15,800 nucleotides of DNA from an uncultured Prevotella sp. (GCA_946055365.1 CAMGFM010000008.1:1-15800); one strand, 5' to 3'; counted from the stretch's first letter, positions 1 to 8,130 are shown. Notes: generated by a model from the letters alone, not told the origin. Numbers and translations: made by a program.

Positions 1-375
1 GAGGATAATATTGTCGTTCCTGATGACAATACGGACATACAGAAAGAAAATACTGTCGTTCCCGATGATGACAATGTCATCGTGACGGAGGAGGAGACCG
101 TTCCTGCCGCGCCTGCAACGCCCAAAGCTCCACAGCAGACGGTCGTGCCTGATGTGGAGAGTACGTCAGCAGGTGCTGCAAACGGCACGGTAAAGGCGAC
201 TCCTGGTCAAAACGACACTCCGAAAGCACCGACACAGGAGGTGAAACCCGAGGTTCAGGAGGACGAATTTTATTTTGAGGACACGCCACAAGGCAACAAG
301 GGCAACGGCGGCAAGCCAAACAAGACCACCACTGTCTATGAGGATGACGAATACTATGAGCTTGACGGATTCTGA
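1..375 (+). CDS. C-terminal part of an unidentified protein with an acidic, Pro-rich tail (5' end outside window)
   Basis: An open frame runs from the first base to a TGA at 373-375, giving 124 residues; the start lies upstream of the window. The segment is low in complexity: rich in Asp, Glu, Pro, Thr and Asn, with two imperfect copies of a 14-residue unit (NxVVPDD...), mirrored at DNA level by a 42-bp direct repeat starting at 7 and 49. The tail continues with Thr/Pro/Lys-rich sequence, a Gly/Asn/Lys patch (NKGNGGKPNK) and an acidic aromatic end (YEDDEYYELDGF). No catalytic motif, membrane segment or recognisable domain is visible, so this looks like a disordered tail of a larger protein. 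An ATG-like start inside it is unlikely to be real, because the frame and its composition continue to the window edge. Function unknown; it reads in the same direction as porX, 271 bp away. Confidence 0.7.
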   Translation, partial: EDNIVVPDDNTDIQKENTVVPDDDNVIVTEEETVPAAPATPKAPQQTVVPDVESTSAGAANGTVKATPGQNDTPKAPTQEVKPEVQEDEFYFEDTPQGNKGNGGKPNKTTTVYEDDEYYELDGF

Positions 376-416
376 CAAGGCGATGTGCAGTGTGATTGGC
401 GGCTGTCTGTGTGTGG

Positions 417-458
417 GCAGGCACGGTCTGTATATGTAACAGTGCAGACCGTGCATGC
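417..458 (+). terminator. Hairpin after the first gene, possible terminator without a T-run
   Basis: GCACGGTCTG (421-430) and CAGACCGTGC (445-454) are perfect inverted repeats around a 14-nt loop. Three more pairs form beyond one G-A mismatch (417-419 with 456-458). No run of T follows on the plus strand, so this is at best a weak intrinsic terminator for the upstream gene. Its right arm overlaps the first unit of the repeat array that follows. Confidence 0.4.
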
Positions 459-592
459 TTAAAATACACTCTGCACATGTTCAAAATACACTCTGCACGT
501 GCTTACAATACACTCCATACATGCAGACAGTGCAGCCCATATATCATGATACATATTATATATATGTGAGAAAATGCCGTCCGTATGCACGT
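439..592. repeat. Array A1: degenerate 22-bp tandem repeats upstream of porX
   Basis: Successive 22-bp units begin at 439, 461, 483, 505 and 527. The two best, 461-482 and 483-504, share AAAATACACTCTGCAC. The units at 549 and 571 keep the phase but are much weaker. The shared CACTCTGC core also occurs in the array at 8891-8990. The array fills most of the 271-bp spacer between the first gene and porX. No Bacteroidetes-type promoter (TAnnTTTG) was found in this spacer on the plus strand. Confidence 0.75.
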
Positions 593-646
593 GGCAGCAC
601 TTCATGAGGTGATTAATAATGCAAACAAAATGTAATCTGTGACAAT

Positions 647-2212
647 ATGACAACAGGCAACTTACTTTGGGTGGACGACGAGATAGAACTCTTGCGCGCC
701 CATATCATCTTCCTGCAAAAGAAAGGCTATGATGTGACCACCGTAAGCAACGGACCGGACGCAATAGAGGAGTGCAGGAAACGCTCGTTTGACCTTATAC
801 TGCTCGATGAGATGATGCCAGGACTCACGGGGCTGGAGACGCTGCAACAAATAAAGGAGATAATGCCCGACACGCCCGTAGTGATGGTGACCAAAAGCGA
901 GGAAGAGGACATCATGGATCAGGCTATAGGCTCGAAGATAGCCGATTATCTCATCAAGCCAGTCAATCCAAACCAGATATTGCTGACTCTTAAGAAAAAC
1001 ATACACCAGAAACAGATAGTCACGGAGGTGACGCAGACTGGCTATCAGCAGAACTTCCAGAACATTTCTTCGCAGATAGAACTCAGCGACAGCGTGGATG
1101 AATGGAAGGATGTCTACCGCAGGCTCGTGAGATGGGAGCTTGAGCTTAGCGGCACGGACAGCGGCATGACCGACATGCTGCAAATGCAAAAGGAGGAGGC
1201 CAACAAGGCTTTTGCCAAGTTCGTCAAAAAGAACTATCTCGGGTGGGTCACGCCGGGTGCGACGCAGCGTCCGATGATGAGCCATGACGTTTTCAAGCAG
1301 AGAATATTCCCTGCCATCAATGACGGAGAGCGTGTTTTTCTCTTCGTCATAGACAATCTGCGCTATGACCAGTGGCGTATGCTGGCGCAGGAGTTGGGCG
1401 AACTCTACGACATGGAGGAAGATATGTATGTGAGCATACTCCCCACCGCCACCCAGTATGCGCGCAACGCCATCTTCAGCGGGCTTATGCCGGTGCAGAT
1501 AGAGAAGATGTATCCCGAACTGTGGGTTGACGAGGACGAGGACGAGGGCAAGAACCTCAACGAGGAGCCGCTCCTGAAGACTCAGATAGAGCGTTTCAGA
1601 CGGCATGACACGTTTTCCTATCACAAGCTCAACGACTCGTCTGCCGCCGAAAAGCTCCTGGAGAGGCTCAAGACGCTCGAGAGCAATGACCTGAACGTTG
1701 TGGTGGTGAACTTCATTGACATGCTGTCGCACGCAAGGACGGAGTCAAAGATGGTGCGTGAGCTTGCAAACAACGAGAGTGCCTATCGCAGCCTCACGCA
1801 GTCGTGGTTCAGACACTCTGTCATATACGACCTGCTCAGGGCGTTGGCACAAAGAAAATGCAAGGTGTTTGTCACCACCGACCACGGCAGCATACGATGC
1901 GCAAAACCCATAAGGATAATAGGCGACAAAAACACTAACACCAACCTCAGATACAAGCTCGGCAAGAACCTGAGTTGCCAGTCAAAGGATGTCTTCGTCA
2001 TAAAAAATCCGCAGGAGGCGCAGTTGCCTGCACCCAACCTCTCCACGTCGTATGTCTTTGCCACTGGCAGCACTTTCTTTGCCTACCCCAACAACTACAA
2101 CTATTATGTCACCTACTATAAAGACACATTCCAGCACGGCGGCATATCGCTTGAGGAAATGCTCGTGCCGTTCATAACGATGACACCAAAGGCAGCTGGA
2201 GGCAGGGGATAG
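647..2212 (+). CDS. porX: PorX-type response regulator with C-terminal PglZ-like (alkaline phosphatase superfamily) domain
   Basis: This 521-residue protein starts with a CheY-like receiver domain (about 4-120): acidic pair Asp10/Asp11, phosphoacceptor Asp54 in LILLDEMMPG, Thr82 and Lys104 in YLIKP. A linker follows, then a PglZ/alkaline-phosphatase-like domain (about 210-515). Likely metal and catalytic positions are Asp236 (VIDNLR), Thr267/Thr269 (ILPTATQYARN), Asp358 and His362 (FIDMLSH), Asp412-His413 (TTDHGS) and His497 (FQHGG). In Porphyromonas gingivalis, PorX works with the sensor kinase PorY, affects the type IX secretion system, and its effector domain is a zinc phosphodiesterase acting on oligonucleotides. 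Length and domain order fit that family, and all key residues seem intact. No kinase gene lies nearby, as is usual since PorY is encoded elsewhere. The spacing to tsaE (252 bp) is filled by a repeat array, so co-transcription is uncertain. Function in this organism is inferred from the family. Confidence 0.92.
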   Translation: MTTGNLLWVDDEIELLRAHIIFLQKKGYDVTTVSNGPDAIEECRKRSFDLILLDEMMPGLTGLETLQQIKEIMPDTPVVMVTKSEEEDIMDQAIGSKIADYLIKPVNPNQILLTLKKNIHQKQIVTEVTQTGYQQNFQNISSQIELSDSVDEWKDVYRRLVRWELELSGTDSGMTDMLQMQKEEANKAFAKFVKKNYLGWVTPGATQRPMMSHDVFKQRIFPAINDGERVFLFVIDNLRYDQWRMLAQELGELYDMEEDMYVSILPTATQYARNAIFSGLMPVQIEKMYPELWVDEDEDEGKNLNEEPLLKTQIERFRRHDTFSYHKLNDSSAAEKLLERLKTLESNDLNVVVVNFIDMLSHARTESKMVRELANNESAYRSLTQSWFRHSVIYDLLRALAQRKCKVFVTTDHGSIRCAKPIRIIGDKNTNTNLRYKLGKNLSCQSKDVFVIKNPQEAQLPAPNLSTSYVFATGSTFFAYPNNYNYYVTYYKDTFQHGGISLEEMLVPFITMTPKAAGGRG

Positions 2213-2218
2213 GGTATA

Positions 2219-2460
2219 GGTGTATGCAAAGCGTGACGCAGGCGCATGCGTGAGGTTGCAATGGCATATAAAAAAGGTCACACTGGTGTATGCAAAGCGT
2301 GACGCTGGCGCATACGTGAGGTTACAATTGCGCATGACAAAGGCGTACACTGACGCATATATGGATGACGCATGACACATGCAATGATTACAATTGCGCA
2401 TGAGAATGTCACGACAACTCATGCAAAAGTTTAAAATGACGCACATAAAAGCAATATATA
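2219..2460. repeat. Array A2: eleven phased 22-bp units with a 66-bp higher-order repeat, porX-tsaE spacer
   Basis: The stretch divides exactly into eleven 22-bp units from 2219 to 2460, the last ending four bases before the tsaE ATG. Segments 2219-2262 and 2285-2328 match over 44 bp with three differences, at an offset of 66 bp (three units). A second long match, G(G/A)TTACAATTGCGCATGA at 2320-2337 and 2386-2403, has the same 66-bp offset. The sequence is rich in GCAT, TGACGC and GCGCAT words. It fills the porX-tsaE spacer almost completely. No promoter of the TAnnTTTG type is visible in it. Confidence 0.85.
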
Positions 2461-2464
2461 AAAC

Positions 2465-2878
2465 ATGGAAATAACAATCAAATCACTTGAGGAGATAAAG
2501 ACGGCGGCAAAGACTTTCGTTGAAAACATGGGCGAAAGCCGCGTCTTTGCCTTCTTTGGCAAGATGGGCTCAGGCAAGACCACATTCATCAAGGCCGTGT
2601 GTGAGACTCTGGGCGTTACGGATGTCATAACCTCGCCCACATTTGCCATCGTCAACGAATATACGAGCGACATCAGCGGCGACACTGTCTATCACTTCGA
2701 CTTCTATCGCATCAAGAGGCTTGAGGAAGTGTATGATATGGGCTATGAGGACTATTTCTACAGTGGCAGACTGTGCTTTATAGAGTGGCCCGAACTCATA
2801 GAGGAGCTTCTGCCAGAGGACGCTGTGAGGGTGTATGTGACGGAAAACGGGGACGGAGGACGCACTCTCACCTTCTAA
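2465..2878 (+). CDS. tsaE: TsaE, ATPase of the tRNA threonylcarbamoyladenosine (t6A37) biosynthesis complex
   Basis: This 137-residue protein has the usual length for TsaE (formerly YjeE). The Walker A loop is at 32-40 (GKMGSGKTT), followed by SPTFAIVNEY (57-66), which is characteristic of the family. Next come HFDFYRIKRLEE (77-88) and CFIEWPE (104-110), with the conserved Trp108. TsaE binds the TsaB-TsaD dimer in the cytoplasm and uses ATP hydrolysis to let TsaD make repeated rounds of threonylcarbamoyl transfer to A37 of ANN-decoding tRNAs. The ATG at 2465 gives the expected N-terminus before the first beta strand (MEITIKSLEE). It follows porX in the same direction. Nothing looks broken or unusual in the gene itself; the spacer in front of it is repeat array A2. 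Confidence 0.95.
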   Translation: MEITIKSLEEIKTAAKTFVENMGESRVFAFFGKMGSGKTTFIKAVCETLGVTDVITSPTFAIVNEYTSDISGDTVYHFDFYRIKRLEEVYDMGYEDYFYSGRLCFIEWPELIEELLPEDAVRVYVTENGDGGRTLTF

Positions 2879-2940
2879 ACGCCCACGCCCACTTACTTAT
2901 ATGCGCCACCCACACGCTTGGGGACAGCGCGTGCCAATCA

Positions 2941-2980
2941 TAAAGGCGGCACTCTCGTGACATGGGAGTGCCGCCTTTGT
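2941..2980 (+). terminator. Probable tsaE terminator, 13-15 bp hairpin
   Basis: AAAGGCGGCACTC (2942-2954) and GAGTGCCGCCTTT (2966-2978) are perfect inverted repeats, extendable by a G-T and a C-G pair. The hairpin lies 63 bp after the tsaE stop. Only a short T-run (TTTG) follows, so termination on the plus strand may be modest. A second copy of the right arm, TGCCGCCTTTA, is at 2991-3001 and could pair with the same left arm. Confidence 0.65.
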
Positions 2981-3132
2981 CGTAGTTATATGCCGCCTTT
3001 ATTGTCCTAAAAAAGTTTTAGCGGACACCGATGACATAAGATAGAGGTAACCACCAACGAAAGGGACAGCAAAACATTTGTTGCAACCACGACGAGTGCG
3101 TGTCATAATGGAGGCATCCTGTCTGTCGCTGG

Positions 3133-3221
3133 CTGAAAAGCGGCACTTTCCTGTTGCAAAAGAGGCTCTTGCCAGCCGTGGAGAGCCACTTTATGAACAG
3201 CAAAGTGCCACTTTTGCATCA
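3133..3221. repeat. Array A3: four 21-22-bp dyad units between tsaE and susD
   Basis: Four near-palindromic cores are centred at about 3143 (AAAGCGGCACTTT), 3165 (AAGAGGCTCTT), 3186 (GAGAGCCACTTT) and 3208 (CAAAGTGCCACTTTTG). Spacing is 22, 21 and 22 bp. The array lies between the tsaE terminator (2978) and the susD terminator (3284), so it appears to sit outside both transcription units. The rest of this 463-bp convergent spacer (2879-3341) shows no gene. Confidence 0.75.
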
Positions 3222-3281
3222 CACCAGACAAAGACGTGAGGGCAGACGTGTGCTTTTGACCATCGTGACATGCCCTCTCAC

Positions 3282-3333
3282 CACAAAAAAAGCTATGGTC
3301 ATGACCGCCTACGCACGGCAGTCACGACCATAA
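3282..3333 (-). terminator. Intrinsic terminator of the susC-susD operon
   Basis: Read on the minus strand, TATGGTCGTGACTGCC (3332-3317) and GGCGGTCATGACCATA (3309-3294) form a 16-bp stem with a 7-nt loop, followed by GC and then a run of seven T. Two positions are G-U pairs on the minus-strand RNA but would be A-C or C-A mismatches on the plus-strand RNA. The hairpin is therefore built for minus-strand transcripts. It starts 9 bp after the susD stop. Confidence 0.88.
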
Positions 3334-3341
3334 GACGTGTG

Positions 3342-5048
3342 TCATCTGCGAAGATTTGGGTTCTTCTCCACCTCTGTTGGCGGATATATGTGATAGACAG
3401 ACGCGTCGCCCTGCCATGCAGAGGTCACAGGCATGTTCTCTTTCAGCACGAGATCTTCCTTGAGAACGTAGGTAAAGGGCGTGCCGTCGGCCGTTGAGCT
3501 GCGTGTGAGCGTGCCTTTCCTCACAAGCACTGTGGACTGGCTGCCCGTGCGGTAGTCATAGGCGGCCTTGAGGGTGTTGGTGCGCAACTGGTCGTCGCGC
3601 CTTGTCACCATGCCAAGCACGTTGCCAGCCACCTCATAGCCATGCTCGGCACAGGCTGCCTCGGCAAGCTCGGCGGCCGTCATGCCGTCTATCTCGCTCA
3701 CGAGCGACACGTCGGAGCAGGCGCGCGCCCTCACCTTCTTAAGCTCGCTCTTTGCAAGCGTGAGGTCTCTGCCTGCATGTGCGGCAGACTCGGCATACCA
3801 GCAGATAACCTCAGAATAGCGTATGAGCTGATGGCGTTTGTCGAGACACATGCCGCCCCAGAACGGCAGGGTGCAGTCATAGGCGGCTCTCTCGGCAGCT
3901 CCCGACGCTGCCTTGTTGACGGTGAAGCCCACAAACATCGGGCGATAGGCACCCACGACGGCATTGTTGCCGTCATAGGGTTCGCCGTCGACGGTGGCCC
4001 ACCAGTCTACATCTGCGCCCGTTTTGGTGTGCAGGGTGCTGGCATAGACGGCATCCTTGCGCGGACCGTCGGGATAGCCTGCCCAGAAGGCACGCTCCGC
4101 AAGGAAATCGCCCCATCCGTCAAGGTCGCCAAGCTGATGGCATGACGACAACTGCGAGTCGTCGTCGCCCCAACTGCCTGGCGAGGCGTTGTAGTCTATG
4201 CCGAGGAGGGTCTCAAAGTGGTGGTTCATGCCATAATTATATACATTGCGCCAGTCACTAAGCAGTCCGTGGGGATAGGTGCCGTTGTTGACTCCCACAA
4301 TCACCTCCTCTGCCTTGTCGGCAGCCTTTGCGTAATAGTCTTTCTTGTCGAGCGGGAAGCCTGCCATGGACATATAGACGGCGGCAAGAGTGGCCTTGAC
4401 GGTCTGTTGTGACACATAGATGTTTTGTCCGTCAATGGAGCGGTTTGCGCCAGTGTACTGTGCAGGCAGGTTGCAGGCCTCCGCGGCGGTGAGGTCGTCG
4501 ACTATCTGCGAGTATATGCCCTCCACATCCGTGAGAGGTGTCTGGTTGTTGTCGGGCAGGTTGTGGAGGATGAGCGGTAGCGCACCATAGACGCGCACAA
4601 GCCCAAAGTAGGAATAGGCGCGCCAGTAATGGGCCTGTCCGAGAGCTATGTCTATCTCCTCCTGAGAGGTTGAAACCTTGGCGGCATTGTCTATTATGGA
4701 GTTGCACACCTTAATTATAGTATATAGCCTCTTCCATGTTGCCTCCACGCCCTTAGCGTCTGTGGGTGCCTCAAAAGCGTCTGCTGAGAGATAGGCAGCC
4801 TTGTTTGAGCCTGTGGTAGAGGTGACATCGTCGCCCTGACACTGCACTATCATGGTGTTGGAGTTGCATTGATAGCCCTGTATCTTGGAATAGAGAGCGT
4901 AGACACTCATGTCAAGATCTTTCTGGTTCTGGAAATAGTTGTCGGGAGTGAGCTTTCCTTTCGGGTCTTCCGTAAGAAAATCATCGCACGACGCAAGAGT
5001 GAACATGGAGGCTGCCAGAACACAAGCCTTAAATATAAGGGTTTTCAT
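3342..5048 (-). CDS. SusD/RagB-family outer-membrane nutrient-binding lipoprotein
   Basis: This 568-residue protein begins with a lipoprotein signal peptide (MKTLIFKACVLAASMFTLAS) and a lipobox Cys at 21. Cys21 is followed by Asp-Asp, consistent with the acidic export signal that sends Bacteroidetes lipoproteins to the cell surface. The mature N-terminus (DDFLTEDPKGKLTPDNYF) and the next segment with LDMSVYALYSK are typical of RagB/SusD proteins, as is the C-terminal PPTEVEKNPNLRR. SusD forms the lid over the SusC barrel and captures substrate at the cell surface. It lies 55 bp downstream of susC in the same direction and is followed by a strong terminator, so the two form a bicistronic operon. 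The substrate cannot be read from sequence: no glycosidase, sulfatase, protease or other degradative gene is adjacent. Confidence 0.93.
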   Translation of the reverse strand: MKTLIFKACVLAASMFTLASCDDFLTEDPKGKLTPDNYFQNQKDLDMSVYALYSKIQGYQCNSNTMIVQCQGDDVTSTTGSNKAAYLSADAFEAPTDAKGVEATWKRLYTIIKVCNSIIDNAAKVSTSQEEIDIALGQAHYWRAYSYFGLVRVYGALPLILHNLPDNNQTPLTDVEGIYSQIVDDLTAAEACNLPAQYTGANRSIDGQNIYVSQQTVKATLAAVYMSMAGFPLDKKDYYAKAADKAEEVIVGVNNGTYPHGLLSDWRNVYNYGMNHHFETLLGIDYNASPGSWGDDDSQLSSCHQLGDLDGWGDFLAERAFWAGYPDGPRKDAVYASTLHTKTGADVDWWATVDGEPYDGNNAVVGAYRPMFVGFTVNKAASGAAERAAYDCTLPFWGGMCLDKRHQLIRYSEVICWYAESAAHAGRDLTLAKSELKKVRARACSDVSLVSEIDGMTAAELAEAACAEHGYEVAGNVLGMVTRRDDQLRTNTLKAAYDYRTGSQSTVLVRKGTLTRSSTADGTPFTYVLKEDLVLKENMPVTSAWQGDASVYHIYPPTEVEKNPNLRR

Positions 5049-5103
5049 AGTGGTGTCTTGATTTTGTTATTATTTGAAATAAGTCATCCATAGGCAAAGT
5101 GGC

Positions 5104-8100
5104 TCAGAACTTCATCCTCACGCCAAACGTGAATGTCCTCGGCGTGGGATAGGTGCCTGTGTCAATGCCGTTGGCACGGTCGCCATAGTCGCTTGAGAAG
5201 GAGTAGCCAGCAGGGTTTGAACCCTTATAGCCCGTGATGGTAAAGAGATTCTGCACGCTAAGACTGAGCCTGATGTCGGCAAAGCGTGTCATGCGCTTGG
5301 GCATGTCATAGGCGAGAGTGATGTTTTCGCACCTGAAGTAGCTCGCGTTTTCTATCCACTTCGACGAGTTGCCTATATACTGGTTGTTTGCCACCGTGGG
5401 ATTGGGCATGGTGTGTCCTATCTCCGAGATATAGTCAGCGTCAGTAAACATGCGCGAGTTGCCAATCATGGAGTTCATGGCAAAGCGCAGGGCATTGAGA
5501 CGCTGCACGCCGAAAGCACTGTTGAAGAAAGCGTTGAGAGTCCAGTTGCGATAGGTCACCGTGTTGTTCCATCCTATCGTAAGGTCGGGCGTAGACTTGC
5601 CCAATGTGACTCTGTCGTCGGCAGATGGATTGCGCGTGACGGTGCCATCAGCCTTGTAATAGGTGTCATAGCCCTCGCTGTCGATGCCTGCCCACTTATA
5701 TCCATAGAACGTGCCAATGGCCTCTCCCTCCTTGATGATGGTGCAGTCGGTTATCACGGACTGGAACGAGCCGCCATAGAGTATGGGTTGCTGCGCCGTG
5801 AGCTTCTTGACCTCGTTTTTGAGCAATGTAGCGTTCACCGAGGTAGTCCATGAGAAAGCCTTGGAGTCGAATATCCTCGCATTGAGAGACAGGTCAAGAC
5901 CCGTGTTTGACACCTTACCAGCGTTAATCATGTAAGAAGTGCCGCCGAGATAGTTGGCGAGATTGGTAGACAGCAATGCGTCACTTGTCTGTTTGTTGAA
6001 ATAGTCCACGGAGATGTCCAAGCGGTTATTGAAAAGGCCGAGGTCAAAGCCGAGGTCAAACTGCCGTGTCTTCTCCCATTTGATGTCGGGAGTGGCGATG
6101 GAGTTTTCCCAATAGCCAGTGACACCGTTGGAAGTGCCAAAGTAGGTAGTGGTGGACGACAGCAGAGACAGCGTAGAGAACGGAGCTATGTCCTGATTGC
6201 CTATCACGCCATAGCTTGCCCTCAGCTTGAGGTTGCTCACAACGTTTCTTGCAGGCTGCATGAACGGCTCGTTGGAGATGGTCCATGCCGCAGCCACCGA
6301 CGGGAAATAGCCCCACTTGTTGCTGGTGAACCTGCTTGAGCCGTCGGCACGCATAGTGACGGTGGCCATGTATCTGTCGGCATAGCTATACATGGCACGC
6401 CCCACGCCCGAGAGCAGAGACCACTCGCTGTAGGCGTTGGAAGCGTCGCGCGTCTTGGCGTTCTTGACATCCCACCACAGCACGGCTTCTGACTGAAGGT
6501 TGTTGCCGCTGATGCCCATGGCCCTCGTGCTGCTCTTGGTGGCCTCCCACACACCCGTGACGGTGAGCCTGTGGTCGCCCCATGCGCCGTCATAGGTGAG
6601 GTTGTTTGACGACTGGAGCATGGTGCGCTGCGTGTTGCTGTTGCCCATGCTGCTCTTGCCAGTGCCTTGCACCCTCTCCGTGGCAAAGGAATAGGACGTG
6701 TTGTTGTAGTAGTCGATGCCGTTTGACGAGGTGAAGGTGAGTCCCTTGGCAATGTTAAACCTCAAGTCGACGTGTCCGTTAAGCACGTCGCGTCTCCTCT
6801 CGTTCTTGTTGGCAGCCACCATACCATAGGCATTGGCCTGTATGGTGCAGTAGTCGTCCCAGGTATAGTTGCCGTTGTCGTCAAGCATCTTGCGTGTGGG
6901 CGATGAGTTGAAAGCCACCCACAGCGGGTTATACGCGCTCATCTCCAGGCTGCCTATGCCCTTGCCAATGCCCCTTGACGCGTTTATGTCGAGCGTAATG
7001 TCGAGCCAGCTGTTCATCTTGGCCTTAATGTTTGCCTTGGCGGCATAACGCTCATAGCTGCTTTTCTCTATGGTGCCCTCATGCTTCATGTAGTTACCAG
7101 AAATATAGGCCTGCATGTCGTCACGTCCCTTGGTGAACACCACCTTGTAGTTTTGCGTAAGTCCAGTGCGAAACATTGTGTCCACCCAGTCTATGCCCGG
7201 CTCCGTGCCGTCGAGATATTCAGCCAGCTGTTCGCGGCTTTTGCCGGCATAGTCCACAAGAGCCTGCGCATAAGTCTTGGTGTCCATCATCTCAGGCAGG
7301 CGCATGGCGTTTGATATGCCCCATGAAGCGTCAAGCACAATGCTGCTTTCGCCCCTGACACCGCCCTTTGTAGTCACTATGACCACGCCGTTTGCGCCAC
7401 GCGAGCCATAGATGGCTGTCGAGGAGGCATCCTTGAGCACCTGTATGCTCTGTATGTCCTCGGGGTTGATGCCGTCAAGACCCGACTCTCTCACCATGCC
7501 GTCCACGACATAGAGAGGCTCGTTGCTCTTGTTGATGGAGTTGGTGCCTCGCACCCTTATCTTTACAGATCCGCCGGGTATGCCGTCGCTCACCACATTG
7601 ACACCTGCCATGCGGCCGTTGAGCGCATCAGACACCTGCGTGATGGGCTGCTCGCGGAACGCCTTGCTGTCCATGACCGCCACAGAGCCTGCAAGGTCGG
7701 CTTTCTTGACCGTGCCGTAGCCTATAACGACCACGTCGCCCAGCATCTCCGAGTCTTCGTCGAGGGTCACGTCTATGTTTGTCCTGCCGTTCACCGCCAC
7801 CTCGCCTGACTTATATCCCACATAAGAAAACGTGAGCCGCGACTGTGGAGACACAACGATGGCATACTTGCCGTCCATATCGGTAACCGTGGCGTTGCCA
7901 CGCCTTGAACGGTCGGTGACGCTTACACCCACGAGAGGCTCGCCAGAGGCATCTGTCACCGTGCCGCTCACCTTTATGTCCTGCCTTGACTGCATTGCCG
8001 CCTGCCGCGAGCCCTCGTGTGTGACGGAGGCCTGCACACCTGCCGCAAAGAACAGGCTGCCGCACAGCAACAGATATTGCATCGTGCGCCCTGAGAGCGC

Positions 8101-8130
8101 AGATAGAATGTTTTGTGAAAAGATTTTCAT
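5104..8130 (-). CDS. SusC/RagA-family TonB-dependent outer-membrane transporter
   Basis: The 1008-residue product has a signal peptide (about 1-34, ending near AAGVQA) and a CarboxypepD_reg-like beta-sandwich (about 53-124, KVSGTVTDASGEPLVGVSV). A TonB-box-like segment follows (DVVVIGYGT, 132-140), then the plug domain (about 145-260) with LYVVDG, DIQSIQVLKDASSTAIYGSRG and NGVVIVTTKGG. The beta-barrel runs to an aromatic C-terminal end (FGVRMKF), as expected for outer-membrane insertion. Length is normal for SusC. The start at 8130 gives MKIFSQN...; Met17 is an alternative that would give a shorter signal peptide. The protein imports an oligomeric nutrient using TonB energy, with SusD as lid. 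No anti-sigma-interacting N-terminal extension is present and no regulator gene is adjacent, so control probably comes from elsewhere or through the long leader. Confidence 0.95.
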   Translation of the reverse strand: MKIFSQNILSALSGRTMQYLLLCGSLFFAAGVQASVTHEGSRQAAMQSRQDIKVSGTVTDASGEPLVGVSVTDRSRRGNATVTDMDGKYAIVVSPQSRLTFSYVGYKSGEVAVNGRTNIDVTLDEDSEMLGDVVVIGYGTVKKADLAGSVAVMDSKAFREQPITQVSDALNGRMAGVNVVSDGIPGGSVKIRVRGTNSINKSNEPLYVVDGMVRESGLDGINPEDIQSIQVLKDASSTAIYGSRGANGVVIVTTKGGVRGESSIVLDASWGISNAMRLPEMMDTKTYAQALVDYAGKSREQLAEYLDGTEPGIDWVDTMFRTGLTQNYKVVFTKGRDDMQAYISGNYMKHEGTIEKSSYERYAAKANIKAKMNSWLDITLDINASRGIGKGIGSLEMSAYNPLWVAFNSSPTRKMLDDNGNYTWDDYCTIQANAYGMVAANKNERRRDVLNGHVDLRFNIAKGLTFTSSNGIDYYNNTSYSFATERVQGTGKSSMGNSNTQRTMLQSSNNLTYDGAWGDHRLTVTGVWEATKSSTRAMGISGNNLQSEAVLWWDVKNAKTRDASNAYSEWSLLSGVGRAMYSYADRYMATVTMRADGSSRFTSNKWGYFPSVAAAWTISNEPFMQPARNVVSNLKLRASYGVIGNQDIAPFSTLSLLSSTTTYFGTSNGVTGYWENSIATPDIKWEKTRQFDLGFDLGLFNNRLDISVDYFNKQTSDALLSTNLANYLGGTSYMINAGKVSNTGLDLSLNARIFDSKAFSWTTSVNATLLKNEVKKLTAQQPILYGGSFQSVITDCTIIKEGEAIGTFYGYKWAGIDSEGYDTYYKADGTVTRNPSADDRVTLGKSTPDLTIGWNNTVTYRNWTLNAFFNSAFGVQRLNALRFAMNSMIGNSRMFTDADYISEIGHTMPNPTVANNQYIGNSSKWIENASYFRCENITLAYDMPKRMTRFADIRLSLSVQNLFTITGYKGSNPAGYSFSSDYGDRANGIDTGTYPTPRTFTFGVRMKF

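Noticed and set aside
439..592. CRISPR array (here and at the other four repeat arrays)
   Set aside because: Units are 20-22 bp, contiguous and degenerate, with no conserved repeat alternating with unique spacers, and no cas genes are in the window.
662..1732. Long minus-strand open frame opposite porX
   Set aside because: It is fully antisense to a well-supported gene, has no recognisable domain, and reflects codon composition of porX.
1982..2446. Minus-strand frame through array A2 with repeated peptide segments
   Set aside because: It overlaps the 3' end of porX in antisense and its repeats come from the 66-bp DNA repeat.
3642..4145. Plus-strand open frame inside susD
   Set aside because: It lies wholly opposite susD, has no family features, and is best explained as a shadow frame; similar frames occur opposite susC and the rnf genes.
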